This document shows positions 18,302-28,220 of a stretch of DNA of 64,000 bases, piece after piece. This DNA is from Oligoflexia bacterium (GTDB lineage Bacteria > Bdellovibrionota > Bacteriovoracia > Bacteriovoracales > Bacteriovoracaceae), in NCBI GenBank assembly GCA_015231955.1, contig JADGAN010000024.1, forward strand, positions 1-64,000. The letters run 5' to 3'. Positions within the stretch are counted from its first letter, which is position 1. Each line of letters begins with the position of its first letter. Under the pieces are notes generated by a model, which did not search any database, had not been told where the DNA came from, and saw nothing but the letters and a program-made list of their open reading frames with translations. The translations under genes and the position numbers were made by a program.

Positions 18302-19112
18302 AGTTAACACTAAGGTTAATATTCAAGAGATGATCGGCGCGATTGCCTCTGGCAAACTTCGCGCCGACCTTCACAATCACAGCCTCTATAGCGATGGCAA
18401 GAGCACTCCGGAGGAGATCGTCTTAAGCGCGATCGATAAAAGACTAGATGTCATCGGTATTAGCGATCATGCTCCGGTGGGATTTAAGGATGCACGCTGG
18501 AGCATTCGTCGTGAAAAGATCGATGAATATATCTATGTCTTGGGTGAGCTTAAAGAAAAATACAAAGATAAAATCACACTGCTTACTGGCCTCGAAGTCG
18601 ACTACTACAAAGATTGCGATGAGCACATCAAAGCACTTCGGCTTACGCGCTTTGATTACACCATCGGCTCCGTCCACTTCTTTAGCATTAAGAAAGCGGT
18701 TGGTGATTACTACGGCATCGACTCCTCACCCATCGAACTAGCGGCCGCAATCGTGCAAGCAAAGGGCGTTGTCCAAAATGTTTGCCAAGACTACTTCACC
18801 TACATAGTGAAGGCGGCAAAGAGTGGTTACTTTAGCTTTGTCGGCCACTTCGATCTCATCAAGAAGTACAATTTTGACAGCACCTATTTTGTTGAATCGG
18901 AAGAGTGGTATCAAACGATGTCGAAATTGGCGCTCGCTGAAATTGCCGCGGCCAACATTCCCATGGAGATCAACACCTCTGCTAGTCGCAAAGGGCATAA
19001 CGATTACTATCCCTCAAAATTCCTTGTCGAGGAGGCGCGCCGTTTAGGCATCACCCTCATCACCAACTCCGACTCTCATCACAAGGATGAAGTTGGATAC
19101 GGGCAAGGTTGA
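18282..19112 (+). CDS. PHP-family metallohydrolase
   Basis: The 276-residue protein has the metal-binding motifs of PHP phosphoesterases: DLHNHSLYSDG, ISDHAPVG, GLEVDYY, GSVHFF, VGHFDLIKK and a C-terminal NSDSHH. It is closest in layout to HisJ-type histidinol-phosphate phosphatases. It overlaps the preceding gene by 20 bases, so the two are translationally coupled and it likely acts in the same pathway. No histidine biosynthesis gene is visible. A hydrolytic role on an imidazole or formimino intermediate of purine breakdown is an attractive guess because those compounds resemble histidine catabolites. Confidence 0.75.
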   Translation: MLKSDSKVNTKVNIQEMIGAIASGKLRADLHNHSLYSDGKSTPEEIVLSAIDKRLDVIGISDHAPVGFKDARWSIRREKIDEYIYVLGELKEKYKDKITLLTGLEVDYYKDCDEHIKALRLTRFDYTIGSVHFFSIKKAVGDYYGIDSSPIELAAAIVQAKGVVQNVCQDYFTYIVKAAKSGYFSFVGHFDLIKKYNFDSTYFVESEEWYQTMSKLALAEIAAANIPMEINTSASRKGHNDYYPSKFLVEEARRLGITLITNSDSHHKDEVGYGQG

Positions 19113-19135
19113 CTTAGCTCTTCCCTACTTCTTTC

Positions 19136-20140
19136 CTACTTTTTCCGCCTAGGCAAATAGTGGATCAGTAGTTCTATGGCATGATAGGAATCCATCGGTT
19201 TTTCTTTTTCTTTTTCAGATCCGGTGGTCAACTGTTTTGAAATTTGCAACAAGAGCTGACTCGCTTGCAAGCTAAGCTCCTCACTTGTGTCCTTGATGGT
19301 ACTGATAGCGCGATCTAGATCCTCGAGAGAGGAACCATAGCGTTTTGAAAAGCTGCCATCGATCCAATGCTGCCACTTTTGTGGGTTTTGTCGAAAATAC
19401 TCCAATAAAACAGAGTTGATGGTTCCACTTTTTAAATCGGCCAAGGCCTCTTCTTCGCTGGCACCACTGGTAGAAAAATCCAAGATATCATCCGTTAGCT
19501 GAAAAATTCGGCCCAAAGTGATTCCAAACTTACGGCAAAGCTCACGGGATTCGAAAGAGGAGTTCGATAAAATGGCCGGAACCAGGCAACTCCAAGAGAT
19601 CATGCTCGCTGTTTTTTTTGAAATAATCTCTAAAATCCAATCGAACGAAGGCGGAGCAGAAGCAAAGAGAGTGTTGGTTTGTAGCTGCATCCACTCTCCA
19701 CAACTAAGATCTTGAATGACGAAAGAGAGTTCTCTTAGGATCTCCATATTTCCTTGCAGGCACATATCACGAATGACCTTTGCCAAGAGATAGTCCCCGC
19801 TTAAAATTGCCTTTTTATTGGAGCTTACAATATTGATGGAAGGGCGCCCTCTTCTTGAGGATGCATTGTCGATGACATCGTCATGACATAAGCTCGCCAC
19901 ATGCACATACTCTATTGCTTTAGCAAAGGGCAGTAATTCACTCATGGGAAGCGAAAAGATATCCCCCATCAGGAAGAGAAGCATGGGACGGAAGCGCTTC
20001 CCTCCAAGCAGAACTGTTTGATTGAGCAGCGATGTGATCTCATCATACTCCGTTTCGGAGGGGATCGATAGATCTAGATCACTTAAAGCTCCGCTAATGT
20101 GCGAAGGGAGACAATGTAAAGGTGATAACTCTTTTAGCAT
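19136..20140 (-). CDS. Polyprenyl diphosphate synthase
   Basis: The 334-residue all-alpha prenyltransferase has GGKRFRP near the N-terminus, the first Asp-rich motif DDVID (about residue 92) and the second, DDILD, near residue 218. The family condenses isopentenyl diphosphate with allylic diphosphates to give chains for quinones or carotenoids. A Lys/Glu-rich tail follows the core. It converges on the PHP gene with only 23 bases between stops, so it belongs to a different transcript. Chain length cannot be read from the sequence with confidence. Confidence 0.85.
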   Translation of the reverse strand: MLKELSPLHCLPSHISGALSDLDLSIPSETEYDEITSLLNQTVLLGGKRFRPMLLFLMGDIFSLPMSELLPFAKAIEYVHVASLCHDDVIDNASSRRGRPSINIVSSNKKAILSGDYLLAKVIRDMCLQGNMEILRELSFVIQDLSCGEWMQLQTNTLFASAPPSFDWILEIISKKTASMISWSCLVPAILSNSSFESRELCRKFGITLGRIFQLTDDILDFSTSGASEEEALADLKSGTINSVLLEYFRQNPQKWQHWIDGSFSKRYGSSLEDLDRAISTIKDTSEELSLQASQLLLQISKQLTTGSEKEKEKPMDSYHAIELLIHYLPRRKK

Positions 20141-20422
20141 ATTTTCAATGACCCTCGGACAGCAACAGGAGGCCTTAGTAATTCCATCTTCAGCAGATGA
20201 GGAGGTAGGTTAATGTGACGCTCATGAAAAGTAAATAGGATGGTAGGAGTTTTTAGATGATAAGGGCCCTACGGAAAACCTGACAAAAAAAATCCCATAA
20301 GTTCAAGACAATATTCTCAAGGAAAAAAACTCTTCCTTAGTTTATAATCAATTTAATGGCGCTTATTTTAAGACAAAATTCAAGCAGTCTATCGCATTAC
20401 TTTGAAAGGAACTAAGGAACTT

Positions 20423-21934
20423 ATGATGAATAGAATTCTCATTATCGACGACGAAGAGATGCTCCGAAAAAGATTAAAGCAACTATTTGAACTAGAGGGG
20501 TACGAAGTCTTTACTGCAGGAGATGGCCCCAGTGGCCTTAAAGTGATGGAAACAGAAAAACCTCAAGTGGTTATATTAGATGTCAAAATGCCAGGCATGG
20601 ATGGGGTTGAAGTCTTAAAAAAGATTAAAGAGATGTCCAAAGGCACGGAAGTCATTATGGTGACTGGTCACGCTTCCATGGAGACGGTGATTGAGATCTT
20701 AAGATTGGGTGCCTTTGACTATGTTCAAAAGCCGGTCACTTTCGAAGAACTAGAAATCATCGTGAAAAGAGCAATTCAAAAGCAGCAACTAGAGAAAGAG
20801 TTAGTAGAGGTTCAGATCAAGCATAATCTGATTCTAGAGAGTGAAAATAGGTATCGAAAGCTCTTTGATAACTTTTTGGATGGAGTGCTCATCATCAATA
20901 TTGAAGAGAATAAGTATATTTATGCCAATAGTGCCATCTGCGAGATGCTAGGCCACAGCTCTAATGAATTTCTAGAAATGGATATCATGACCATCTATCC
21001 TGAAGCTGATCGTGAAAATATCCATAAAGAGTTAATCTTGATCGGAAACGATAATAAAAAAATCGTAGAAAATATTACTTGCGTGACCAAAAAGACCTCG
21101 ACCATCATCGCCGACATTCACTCCAAAAAAATCGAGATCAATGGCAAACCATTCTTGCTGAACATCATCAAAGACATCACTCTACGCAAAATGCTGGAGC
21201 GTGAAAAAGAGGAGATGCAAAAACAAATTATGATCTCCTCTAGGCTCTCTTCCTTGGGTGAAATGGCATCCGGCATTGCTCATGAAATCAATAACCCACT
21301 CTATATTATCAATTTAAATCTAGAGGGCCTTGAAAGCAGCTTTCTTAAATTGGGCCTCGATCAGAATAAAGAGCTAAGCGAAGCTTGTAAGGCCATCACA
21401 GACTCCACTGCGCGCATATCCGCCATAGTCCATGGTTTAAGAAACTACACTCACTTTGATGAATCTGTATATCAACTGGCCATCAATGAAGTTATCACCG
21501 CTAGCGTCTCCATCCTTAAATCCATGTACGCCAAAGATTTGGTCTACTTTGATATAAAGTTGGATGACTCCTCTCCAAGCATCATGGGAAATTGGGGACT
21601 AGTCCAACAAGTATTGATTAATTTTTTCTCCAATGCCAAATACGCGATGAAGACGCTCCCACAAGGGAAAATAACGGTCACCACTCAAGCTGTGATGGAT
21701 TTGGTCATTGTTACCATCGCTGATCACGGGTGTGGCATTTCGAAGGAGAACCTTCCTAAAATTTTTGATCCTTTTTTCACCACCAAACCGATGGGTGAAG
21801 GCAGTGGTATTGGGCTCAATATGATTAATACCATCATCCGTAGGATGCATGGGCAGATCAAAGTTGATTCAAAAGTTGGTAGTGGTACGACCTTTACCAT
21901 AACCTTTCACTCTTATGATAAAGTTAAATGTTAA
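20423..21934 (+). CDS. Hybrid REC-PAS histidine kinase
   Basis: About 503 residues. The receiver domain lies at 1-120 with Asp in LDVKMPGMDG (about residue 53), followed by a short coiled linker, a PAS domain (about 145-260) and HisKA with the phosphorylated His in GIAHEINNPL. The ATPase domain has NFFSNAKYAM, DHGCGIS and GEGSGIGL. There is no transmembrane segment, so it is a cytoplasmic sensor. ATG 20423 or 20426 is used, with AAGGA just upstream. It is a close paralogue of the protein encoded at 30457-32025, which has lost most of this receiver domain. The gene converges on the next with four bases between stops. Confidence 0.85.
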   Translation: MMNRILIIDDEEMLRKRLKQLFELEGYEVFTAGDGPSGLKVMETEKPQVVILDVKMPGMDGVEVLKKIKEMSKGTEVIMVTGHASMETVIEILRLGAFDYVQKPVTFEELEIIVKRAIQKQQLEKELVEVQIKHNLILESENRYRKLFDNFLDGVLIINIEENKYIYANSAICEMLGHSSNEFLEMDIMTIYPEADRENIHKELILIGNDNKKIVENITCVTKKTSTIIADIHSKKIEINGKPFLLNIIKDITLRKMLEREKEEMQKQIMISSRLSSLGEMASGIAHEINNPLYIINLNLEGLESSFLKLGLDQNKELSEACKAITDSTARISAIVHGLRNYTHFDESVYQLAINEVITASVSILKSMYAKDLVYFDIKLDDSSPSIMGNWGLVQQVLINFFSNAKYAMKTLPQGKITVTTQAVMDLVIVTIADHGCGISKENLPKIFDPFFTTKPMGEGSGIGLNMINTIIRRMHGQIKVDSKVGSGTTFTITFHSYDKVKC

Positions 21935-21938
21935 ATCC

Positions 21939-23213
21939 TTAGCTCTTGCACTTGCAATTGCACTTGCAATTGCAATCCAGCAATTCTCGTTCTATACAGA
22001 GAGATATTCCCATAAGCACAGCTGTATATTGAGTATTTTGCATACTGAGTAAGGTAATTTGTAATAATGTTATAGAAGAGTGTTCTCCGGTTTTGATTTT
22101 TTTCAAAGACGCCGTAGATGTGTTTATCATATCCAAAATCTCTTTTGATAATTCCGCCAAAGAGCACTCCACTCCAAACTTCTTTAAATTGCCCATAAAG
22201 GCCTCATCGACTTTGATTGGACTATTTAGCAAACGAGCTGTCTGTCCATTCATCTGATTAATGTTCAGAGCACTATCCACCATGAAAATCACCATAGGCA
22301 GTGTTGCCAACAGTTCGTCTGCAAAGTTAGCAACGTTTTGTGCTAGCATTTGCTGTGTATGAATAATGATTTTATTGTCACTGGTTATTTTAGCAATAAT
22401 TTCACCAGCAAGCTCATTTTCTCGAGCACGATAGAACAACATTTTTTTTGCCGCTAACTTTTCCAATGCTTTTTCTATATTCACCAACACCTCTTCCAGG
22501 TCGAACGGTTTTTTCAAAAAATTCATTGCCCCATTTCGTAAGGCCAAAATGGCATCGCTCTCATCCCCATGTCCAGTAAGGACGATGGATTCAAAATCGC
22601 TAGAAAGGGTACGCATCTCAGCGATTGCCTGCAATCCACTCATCTTGGGCATTTTAATATCAATCACCACCACATCGATCTTCTTGCTTTTAAAAAGCTC
22701 CACTGCAGCAGCACCATCTGCTGCTACAAGAATATTCCAATCTTCTTTTTCTTTCCGTAAAAAATGGGACAAATAGTGTCTTGCATCTTCTTCGTCATCA
22801 ACAATCGCGATATTGGGCCTAAACACAAATTTTATTTTATCCGCAATTTTTTCAATGGCACGCCCCAGAGCAATTTTAAGTTGTGCTAAATCGATAGGTT
22901 TCTTTAAGTAATCGATCGCCCCCTCTTGAATTGCAGCAATTGCAAGTGCCGTATCTCCAAAGGCCGTGACCAGAATGGTTTGAATATCGGGGATCATGTC
23001 TTGCGCTTTTTTCATGATTTCAATGCCGGTTATTCCTGGCATTTTATAATCGGTGATTAAGATATCTGGCATTTCCTTCTTTATTAGCAACAGACCATCT
23101 TCTCCATTTTCTGCGACTATCACTATAAACCCTTCCGCTTGGACAAATTTTGCCAGATAATCCAATGCAACTTTATCATCCTCTATAATTAACACTTTTA
23201 AATTTTTCATCAA
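21939..23213 (-). CDS. Tandem receiver-domain protein with PAS-like tail
   Basis: The 424-residue protein has two REC domains (about 1-125 and 135-260), both with the phospho-acceptor Asp (ITDYKMP and VIDIKMP) and the KPxD loop. A helical linker and a PAS-like domain follow. There is no DNA-binding or output enzyme domain. It ends in an odd Cys/Lys alternation, CNCKCNCKCKS, created by a short tandem DNA repeat. It is the last gene of a minus-strand run of three sensor genes, with 26 bases between it and the kinase upstream, suggesting a phosphorelay hub. Confidence 0.8.
   Translation of the reverse strand: MMKNLKVLIIEDDKVALDYLAKFVQAEGFIVIVAENGEDGLLLIKKEMPDILITDYKMPGITGIEIMKKAQDMIPDIQTILVTAFGDTALAIAAIQEGAIDYLKKPIDLAQLKIALGRAIEKIADKIKFVFRPNIAIVDDEEDARHYLSHFLRKEKEDWNILVAADGAAAVELFKSKKIDVVVIDIKMPKMSGLQAIAEMRTLSSDFESIVLTGHGDESDAILALRNGAMNFLKKPFDLEEVLVNIEKALEKLAAKKMLFYRARENELAGEIIAKITSDNKIIIHTQQMLAQNVANFADELLATLPMVIFMVDSALNINQMNGQTARLLNSPIKVDEAFMGNLKKFGVECSLAELSKEILDMINTSTASLKKIKTGEHSSITLLQITLLSMQNTQYTAVLMGISLCIERELLDCNCKCNCKCKS
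21947..21978. repeat. Short tandem repeat at the end of the tandem receiver gene
   Basis: A 12-base unit of the TTGCACTTGCAA type is repeated about two and a half times. It encodes the terminal Cys-Asn-Cys-Lys residues of the preceding feature on the minus strand. Slippage here would change the number of Cys residues in whole units of four codons. Confidence 0.6.
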
Positions 23214-23239
23214 TCTTCACTCCTTTCTTTATTACAAGA

Positions 23240-24532
23240 TTACAAGCAAATGGGTAGACTAATCGTAAAACACGACCCTTCCTGTAGTTTTGTTTTTAAA
23301 GTGATCGTTCCCCGATGATTTTCAATGATTTTTTTTGAAATCGATAAACCAAGCCCAGTCCCTTTGCCAGGCGCTTTGGTGGTAAAAAAGGGATCAAAGA
23401 TCTTTCTTGCGACCTCTTCAGGTATGCCTCCAGCATTATCGATAACCTCCAAGACCACCAATTTTCCCTCTAGTGGCGATTCCTTCTCCTCTATGAGATA
23501 GGTCTTTATCTCTATTTTCGCTTCTTCTCCCTTCATGTTAGCTGTTTCAAAAGCATCCTTGGCATTGTTAATCAGGTTAATAATCACTTGCTCAATCTGC
23601 ACAGGATCAAGCAACACAGTAGGTAGGTTACTGCCAAGCTGACTGGACAACTCAATATCGTGCGCCTTCAGTTGCTGGTAGAAGAATTTACAGGTGGTTT
23701 GTACCACTTCATTGATATCTTTTTTTTCCATAAAGGTGCCAGCGCGTCTGGTGAAAATCCTCATGTGCTCAATAATTTCAGACATCCTATCAATTTGCTT
23801 TTTAACATCGATTAGCCCGCTTTTAAGTTCGTCCTCCTTCAATCGATTCTTTTTTATATCCATCTCCAGAGATTGGGCGATCATTCTAATCACATTTAAT
23901 GGCTGCTTGATTTCATGAGCTATGCCCGCCGTCAGCTCTCCGAGTGCACTCATTTTTTCCGCTTGAAAGAGATTAATCGTTGCCTCTTTTAGATTTTCTT
24001 TGATCTCATCTTCAATTTTCTTCCTATCAGAGATATCTCTAGCGCACAGTATGCCTTGCATCTTATTTTTTTCTAGTTGCATAATTAAGTAGGAACATAG
24101 CGCATGAATTTTGGTTCCTGTCTTACTGATAAAAGTAATTTCAAGATGATTAATGCTCCCAAACCCGATATTTAAAAAGGTCTTGATATATTGAGCACCA
24201 CTTAGAATGAAATCTATTTTTTTTCCAACAATCTCCTCTTCCCGATACTCCAGTAACGTCAAGACTGCTGCATTAACAACTTCAATAGTGCCATCCGCTT
24301 GCAACACAAAAAGCATCTCCATGATAGAGCCTAGGATATTTTCCACATACGCCTTTTTTTCTACCAGCTCCTGGTTTTTGCGTTCCATATCCTCCATAAG
24401 GCTTAAGTAGATGCGTTGACCTGATTCTAATTCCATATTCTTGCGTTCTAAATCCTCCACAATATTGAGGTAAGCTCGCCGTAGATCTATAATCTCTTGT
24501 TCTTGTTCTTGTAATTTTTTATTTTCCTTCAT
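23240..24532 (-). CDS. Cytoplasmic PAS histidine kinase
   Basis: The 430-residue protein has an N-terminal coiled coil with repeated (D/E)LERKN heptads, a PAS domain (about 60-175), HisKA with [11 protein letters not shown] and an ATPase domain with [17 protein letters not shown] and GKGTGLGL. No membrane segment is present. The coiled coil suggests dimerisation or docking to partner proteins of the same cluster. It is followed closely by the tandem receiver protein, its likely partner. ATG is preceded by a weak ribosome binding site, possibly ATAAGGATTATT further upstream. Confidence 0.85.
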   Translation of the reverse strand: MKENKKLQEQEQEIIDLRRAYLNIVEDLERKNMELESGQRIYLSLMEDMERKNQELVEKKAYVENILGSIMEMLFVLQADGTIEVVNAAVLTLLEYREEEIVGKKIDFILSGAQYIKTFLNIGFGSINHLEITFISKTGTKIHALCSYLIMQLEKNKMQGILCARDISDRKKIEDEIKENLKEATINLFQAEKMSALGELTAGIAHEIKQPLNVIRMIAQSLEMDIKKNRLKEDELKSGLIDVKKQIDRMSEIIEHMRIFTRRAGTFMEKKDINEVVQTTCKFFYQQLKAHDIELSSQLGSNLPTVLLDPVQIEQVIINLINNAKDAFETANMKGEEAKIEIKTYLIEEKESPLEGKLVVLEVIDNAGGIPEEVARKIFDPFFTTKAPGKGTGLGLSISKKIIENHRGTITLKTKLQEGSCFTISLPICL

Positions 24533-24550
24533 CGATAATAATCCTTATTA

Positions 24551-26164
24551 TTATGACTCTTTATCACTTAAGGGGAATTGAACTTTGACTTCAAACCACT
24601 GCCCCTCCTCACTGGCCACTTCAATCTTTCCTCTGTGACTTTCAATAATTCCATAGCTAATCGATAAACCTAGCCCCGTCGCCTTCCCCACCTCTTTAGT
24701 GGTAAAAAAGGGATCAAGTATTTTCTTTTGTATCTCCTTAGATACTCCTATCCCATTATCCTTAAAGCTAACGATGACTTGCTTGCTTACTGGATCATGA
24801 AGCGTTGAAATTTCAATGATTTTTTTAAACCCACAATTGCTCCCTGCTTTGCTGTCTAGAGAGTCTTTAGCATTACTCAGAAAATTGATCCAGACTTGTT
24901 CAATCTGATAGGGTTCTCCTTTGACCACCGGTAAATTAGGAGCAAAATTTTTTTTCACCTCTATTTCATGAAGTCGCAACTGTTCCCCCAGAAGCGTAAG
25001 CGCTAATTCAATCGTTTCATGTAAATTTACTTCAATGAATTTTAGCGCCTCTTGCCGAGCAAAGGTGCGAATGTGATGGATGATCTTCTCCATCCTTTTT
25101 ACAGAAGATTGAATATCTTTAATCCCTAATTCTAGATCTTCGCTGGTCAAGATTCCTTTTTGATGGAGTTTTTTAAAGGTTTCTGCGACTAGTGCTATCC
25201 CTCCCAGTGGCTGGTTTATTTCATGCGCCAGCCCTGCTGACATTTCACCTAAAGTTGCCAGTTTTGAGGTTTGAAAAAGCTGACTTTGAGTTTTATCAAG
25301 TTCCCTGGTTCTTTCTAAAAATCTTCTCTCCAGCTCCTCGTTCATCTTTGAAATAATTCCCTTAGAAATCTCCAACTCTCTACTTCTAAAGAGGCGCATC
25401 TTGCGTAAGTTGATCCTTTCAATAGTTTTGTTTACCGAAAACGTCAACTCTTCTAAATTGATGGGTTTGGCGATATAATCACTAGCACCTGCACGAATAG
25501 CTGCAATGGCCAGATCCGCACTTGAATGCCCTGTGACCATGATTGCTTCAATATCTGAGCAAAAACTTTTTGCTTGCTTTAGAACCTCGATACCAGTCAA
25601 CTTACCTAAATTAACATCTGTCACCATCAAATCAATTTTATTATTTTTAATAATATTCAAACCTTCTTCACCATCAGTGGCAGCAAAAACCTCATACTTT
25701 TCACCTTGAAAAAAGGATTGTAACAGCTTGGCAAGTTCCGGTTCATCATCAATGATCAACAAGGTGTTTTGCTGATTTTCCTCCTCATTTTCAATCAATT
25801 TCTCCAGCGCACGTCCAATCGATACCACAATATCAGATGATTTAAATGGCTTTTCAATGTAATCAATGGCCCCCTTTCTTAAGGCTTGCACTGCAATTTC
25901 CATCGTTCCACTGCCGGTAATAATAATTACTTCACATTTTGGCGTTGCCTCTTTAATCGTGGTTAACACATCCAGCCCATTGATATCGGGAAGACCTACA
26001 TCCAGTAAAACAATATCAAAACTATTCCCCTTTATGAGTTGCAAAGCTTTTTCACCCGTATACGCGACAAAGGTTGTTAAATAATTTCGTTTAAGTTCTT
26101 TTTCCAAATAGTCACAAATGATAACATCATCATCAACAATCAAAACCTTTTTTTTCTTATACAT
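24551..26164 (-). CDS. Histidine kinase with two N-terminal receiver domains
   Basis: About 537 residues: REC1 (Asp in LLDVGLPD), REC2 (Asp in VTDVNLGK), a coiled linker, HisKA with GLAHEINQPLGG and an ATPase domain with NFLSNAKDSL, DNGIGVS and GKATGLGL. ATG 26164 is preferred over the upstream GTG because AGGTGG lies at the right distance. There is no membrane segment. Two receivers before a kinase suggest that the kinase output is set by phosphotransfer from other kinases in this neighbourhood. It heads the minus-strand sensor operon. Confidence 0.85.
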   Translation of the reverse strand: MYKKKKVLIVDDDVIICDYLEKELKRNYLTTFVAYTGEKALQLIKGNSFDIVLLDVGLPDINGLDVLTTIKEATPKCEVIIITGSGTMEIAVQALRKGAIDYIEKPFKSSDIVVSIGRALEKLIENEEENQQNTLLIIDDEPELAKLLQSFFQGEKYEVFAATDGEEGLNIIKNNKIDLMVTDVNLGKLTGIEVLKQAKSFCSDIEAIMVTGHSSADLAIAAIRAGASDYIAKPINLEELTFSVNKTIERINLRKMRLFRSRELEISKGIISKMNEELERRFLERTRELDKTQSQLFQTSKLATLGEMSAGLAHEINQPLGGIALVAETFKKLHQKGILTSEDLELGIKDIQSSVKRMEKIIHHIRTFARQEALKFIEVNLHETIELALTLLGEQLRLHEIEVKKNFAPNLPVVKGEPYQIEQVWINFLSNAKDSLDSKAGSNCGFKKIIEISTLHDPVSKQVIVSFKDNGIGVSKEIQKKILDPFFTTKEVGKATGLGLSISYGIIESHRGKIEVASEEGQWFEVKVQFPLSDKES

Positions 26165-26360
26165 ACAATCCACCTATACGCTTTAGAGCTAGCAAAATAG
26201 TCCTTAGTAGATCTTATCGTAATCCCCCATAAAATAGTGTAGGAAAAAATTATTATAAAAATAAAGTATCCGCTTGAAAGAACCGATACCCCTCTAGCAA
26301 GAGATGCTCTTTTGCTATGCCTAACTTGTAAAAAGGATAGTCAGGAAAGGATCGCCTTTT

Positions 26361-27014
26361 ATGAATGAATCTGAAGAAAAGCTTATCGAATTGTATGAAA
26401 TCTTATCCCTTTTAAGGCATGAGATGAAACAACCCTTAAATGCCATATCCTTGATCGGTCAAACCATCAGCAGAGATATTGAAAAAGATCGACTTAAAGT
26501 TAATGAACTCCAAGATTCCGTAAAAATAGTGCTTACCCAGGTCAATAAATTGTCCGCAATGGTTAATCACACACGCTCTTTCCTCCCAGAACCTCCTAAA
26601 AATGCTCTTGTGAGCTTAAATTTAAATGAAGTCATTGAAGCTGCTACAAAAGTTTGCTCTCCGTCTCAAATTATCAAAGAGTTAGATAGCAACTTGCCGC
26701 TTATCCAAGGAGATGCTTTTCGTTTAGAAATGGCAGTGAGAAATCTTCTTATACTGGCAACCCAAAGTTTGAAAACGACCCCTGATAAAAAAATTGTACT
26801 TAAAACCTCTAAAATCGATAACCATCAACTCAGTCTCTCGATTTCTGGTAGCTCAGAGGCCATGGTAAAAGATGCAGTAAAGAGTTCTTTCGATCTTTTT
26901 TTTACTATGGGTCTTACTCTGGCCGTCTCAAAAAAAATCATGAATGAACATAAAGGAATCTTTGAATCAGAAAATCAAGAAACAGCTTTTGTGATAAAAT
27001 TCCCTTATTTATAG
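26361..27014 (+). CDS. Degenerate histidine kinase-like protein
   Basis: The 217-residue protein has a recognisable HisKA helix (LLRHEMKQPLNAISLIGQTI) with its His retained, followed by a worn ATPase domain. The N box reads RNLLILATQSL, without the key Asn, and the DxGxG and GxGxGL motifs are absent, although the C-terminal LTLAVSKKIMNEHKG strand is still alignable. ATP binding is therefore unlikely. It could serve as a dimer partner or phosphotransfer (Hpt-like) protein. It is followed at 20 bases by a HAMP protein, forming a likely pair. Confidence 0.7.
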   Translation: MNESEEKLIELYEILSLLRHEMKQPLNAISLIGQTISRDIEKDRLKVNELQDSVKIVLTQVNKLSAMVNHTRSFLPEPPKNALVSLNLNEVIEAATKVCSPSQIIKELDSNLPLIQGDAFRLEMAVRNLLILATQSLKTTPDKKIVLKTSKIDNHQLSLSISGSSEAMVKDAVKSSFDLFFTMGLTLAVSKKIMNEHKGIFESENQETAFVIKFPYL

Positions 27015-27033
27015 ACCTACGAGGAGTGGAGTG

Positions 27034-28179
27034 ATGAAGCTACTTTTAACCATGAAAACATGGTCTTCCCAGATCTCTTTAACGTTCAAGTTGTATTCAA
27101 TCATCGCCGTGTTCGTGTCTGTTATTATAGTGATGATCGCTATAAATAAATTTGGAGTAGATACCTTATCAGGATTTAGGGGATATCTAACGGCCTTGCA
27201 TCAGTGGTCCATGGCGCATAAAGAGGCCATCTATTACTTAAATAAATATCACACCAGTCGTAATGAACAATACTTACAGCTCTTCCATAAAAAACTTAAG
27301 CTTCATTTGGGATATAAAACATTCCGTTTGGAAATAGTCAAAAAAGACCCCGATTTGCAGGTGGCCTACATCGGTTTAAGTGCAGGGCAAAGCTCTCCAG
27401 AAGATTTTAAAGATATGGTCAATCTCTTCAGGCGCTTTCATAATGTACATTATATTGAAATGCTTTTGGCAATTTGGGCCCAAGGGGATGAGGAGATTGC
27501 TCAATTGGAAATCTTAGGCCACCATTTGCAGCAAGTGCATGAAAGGCATAGCGAGAAGGAGCACTCCATTTTCGATGAGATTTCAAAAGTCAATGACAAG
27601 CTAATTACTTTAGAAAATCGCTTCGAAGTTGTCATCGATGAGGCATCCCGCTGGACCACCTCCTTGCTCTGGAAAATAACTTTGTTTTGTTTTATTATGG
27701 GTGGCCTTTTGGGCACCTTATTAATTTACCTGATTGCGAGAAGTCTTACCACGCGAATCACCTCGCTTACCCAGGCCATGGAGAAAGTGGCAAAAGGTGA
27801 CTTAAACACCATCTGTAACGATAAAACTAAAGATGAAATTGGCAACCTATCCCGCTGCTTCAATCAAATGACAGAGGACTTAAAGCTTGCCACTCAAAAC
27901 GAAAAGGAGCTGGCGGTCACTTTAGCAACGATTGAAAGCGAAAAGAAAAAAAATCTAGAGTTGCAAGCACTCAATCAGCAATTAGAGGCAAAGGAACAGG
28001 GACTCTTCACCTCCTCTGAAGCGCTTAAAAACAAAATGGTAGAGCTGGAACGATTTAACAAAATTATGATTGGCCGAGAACTCGATATCATTGCACTCAA
28101 AGAAGAGATCAATGCTTTACTACTTAGACTGGATGAGCCTCTGAAATATGCAGGAAGAACCAATAATCTTTCGAAATAA
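27034..28179 (+). CDS. Membrane HAMP-domain sensor without kinase domain
   Basis: About 381 residues: an N-terminal transmembrane helix (about 18-40), a periplasmic helical domain of roughly 170 residues, a second membrane helix (about 210-235) with a Gly-rich GGLLGTLLIYLIA stretch, a HAMP domain (SLTTRITSLTQAMEKVAKGD) and a long coiled coil. No kinase, methyl-accepting or cyclase output follows. ATG 27034 has GAGGAGTGGAG upstream. It probably signals by direct contact with the kinase-like protein encoded just before it. Confidence 0.75.
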   Translation: MKLLLTMKTWSSQISLTFKLYSIIAVFVSVIIVMIAINKFGVDTLSGFRGYLTALHQWSMAHKEAIYYLNKYHTSRNEQYLQLFHKKLKLHLGYKTFRLEIVKKDPDLQVAYIGLSAGQSSPEDFKDMVNLFRRFHNVHYIEMLLAIWAQGDEEIAQLEILGHHLQQVHERHSEKEHSIFDEISKVNDKLITLENRFEVVIDEASRWTTSLLWKITLFCFIMGGLLGTLLIYLIARSLTTRITSLTQAMEKVAKGDLNTICNDKTKDEIGNLSRCFNQMTEDLKLATQNEKELAVTLATIESEKKKNLELQALNQQLEAKEQGLFTSSEALKNKMVELERFNKIMIGRELDIIALKEEINALLLRLDEPLKYAGRTNNLSK

Positions 28180-28213
28180 TTGAGGCCTCAATCCAGGCCT
28201 CAATCGAGGCCTG
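28179..28213. terminator. Nested palindromes in a convergent gap, possible terminator
   Basis: ATTGAGGCCTCAAT (28179-28192) is a perfect palindrome. CAGGCCTC-AATC-GAGGCCTG (28194-28213) forms a perfect 8-bp stem with a 4-base loop. Both share the GAGGCCT core. They fill the gap between convergent genes, where a two-way terminator is expected, but no long T-run follows, so this is not a textbook intrinsic terminator. Confidence 0.5.
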
Positions 28214-28220
28214 CCCTCTG

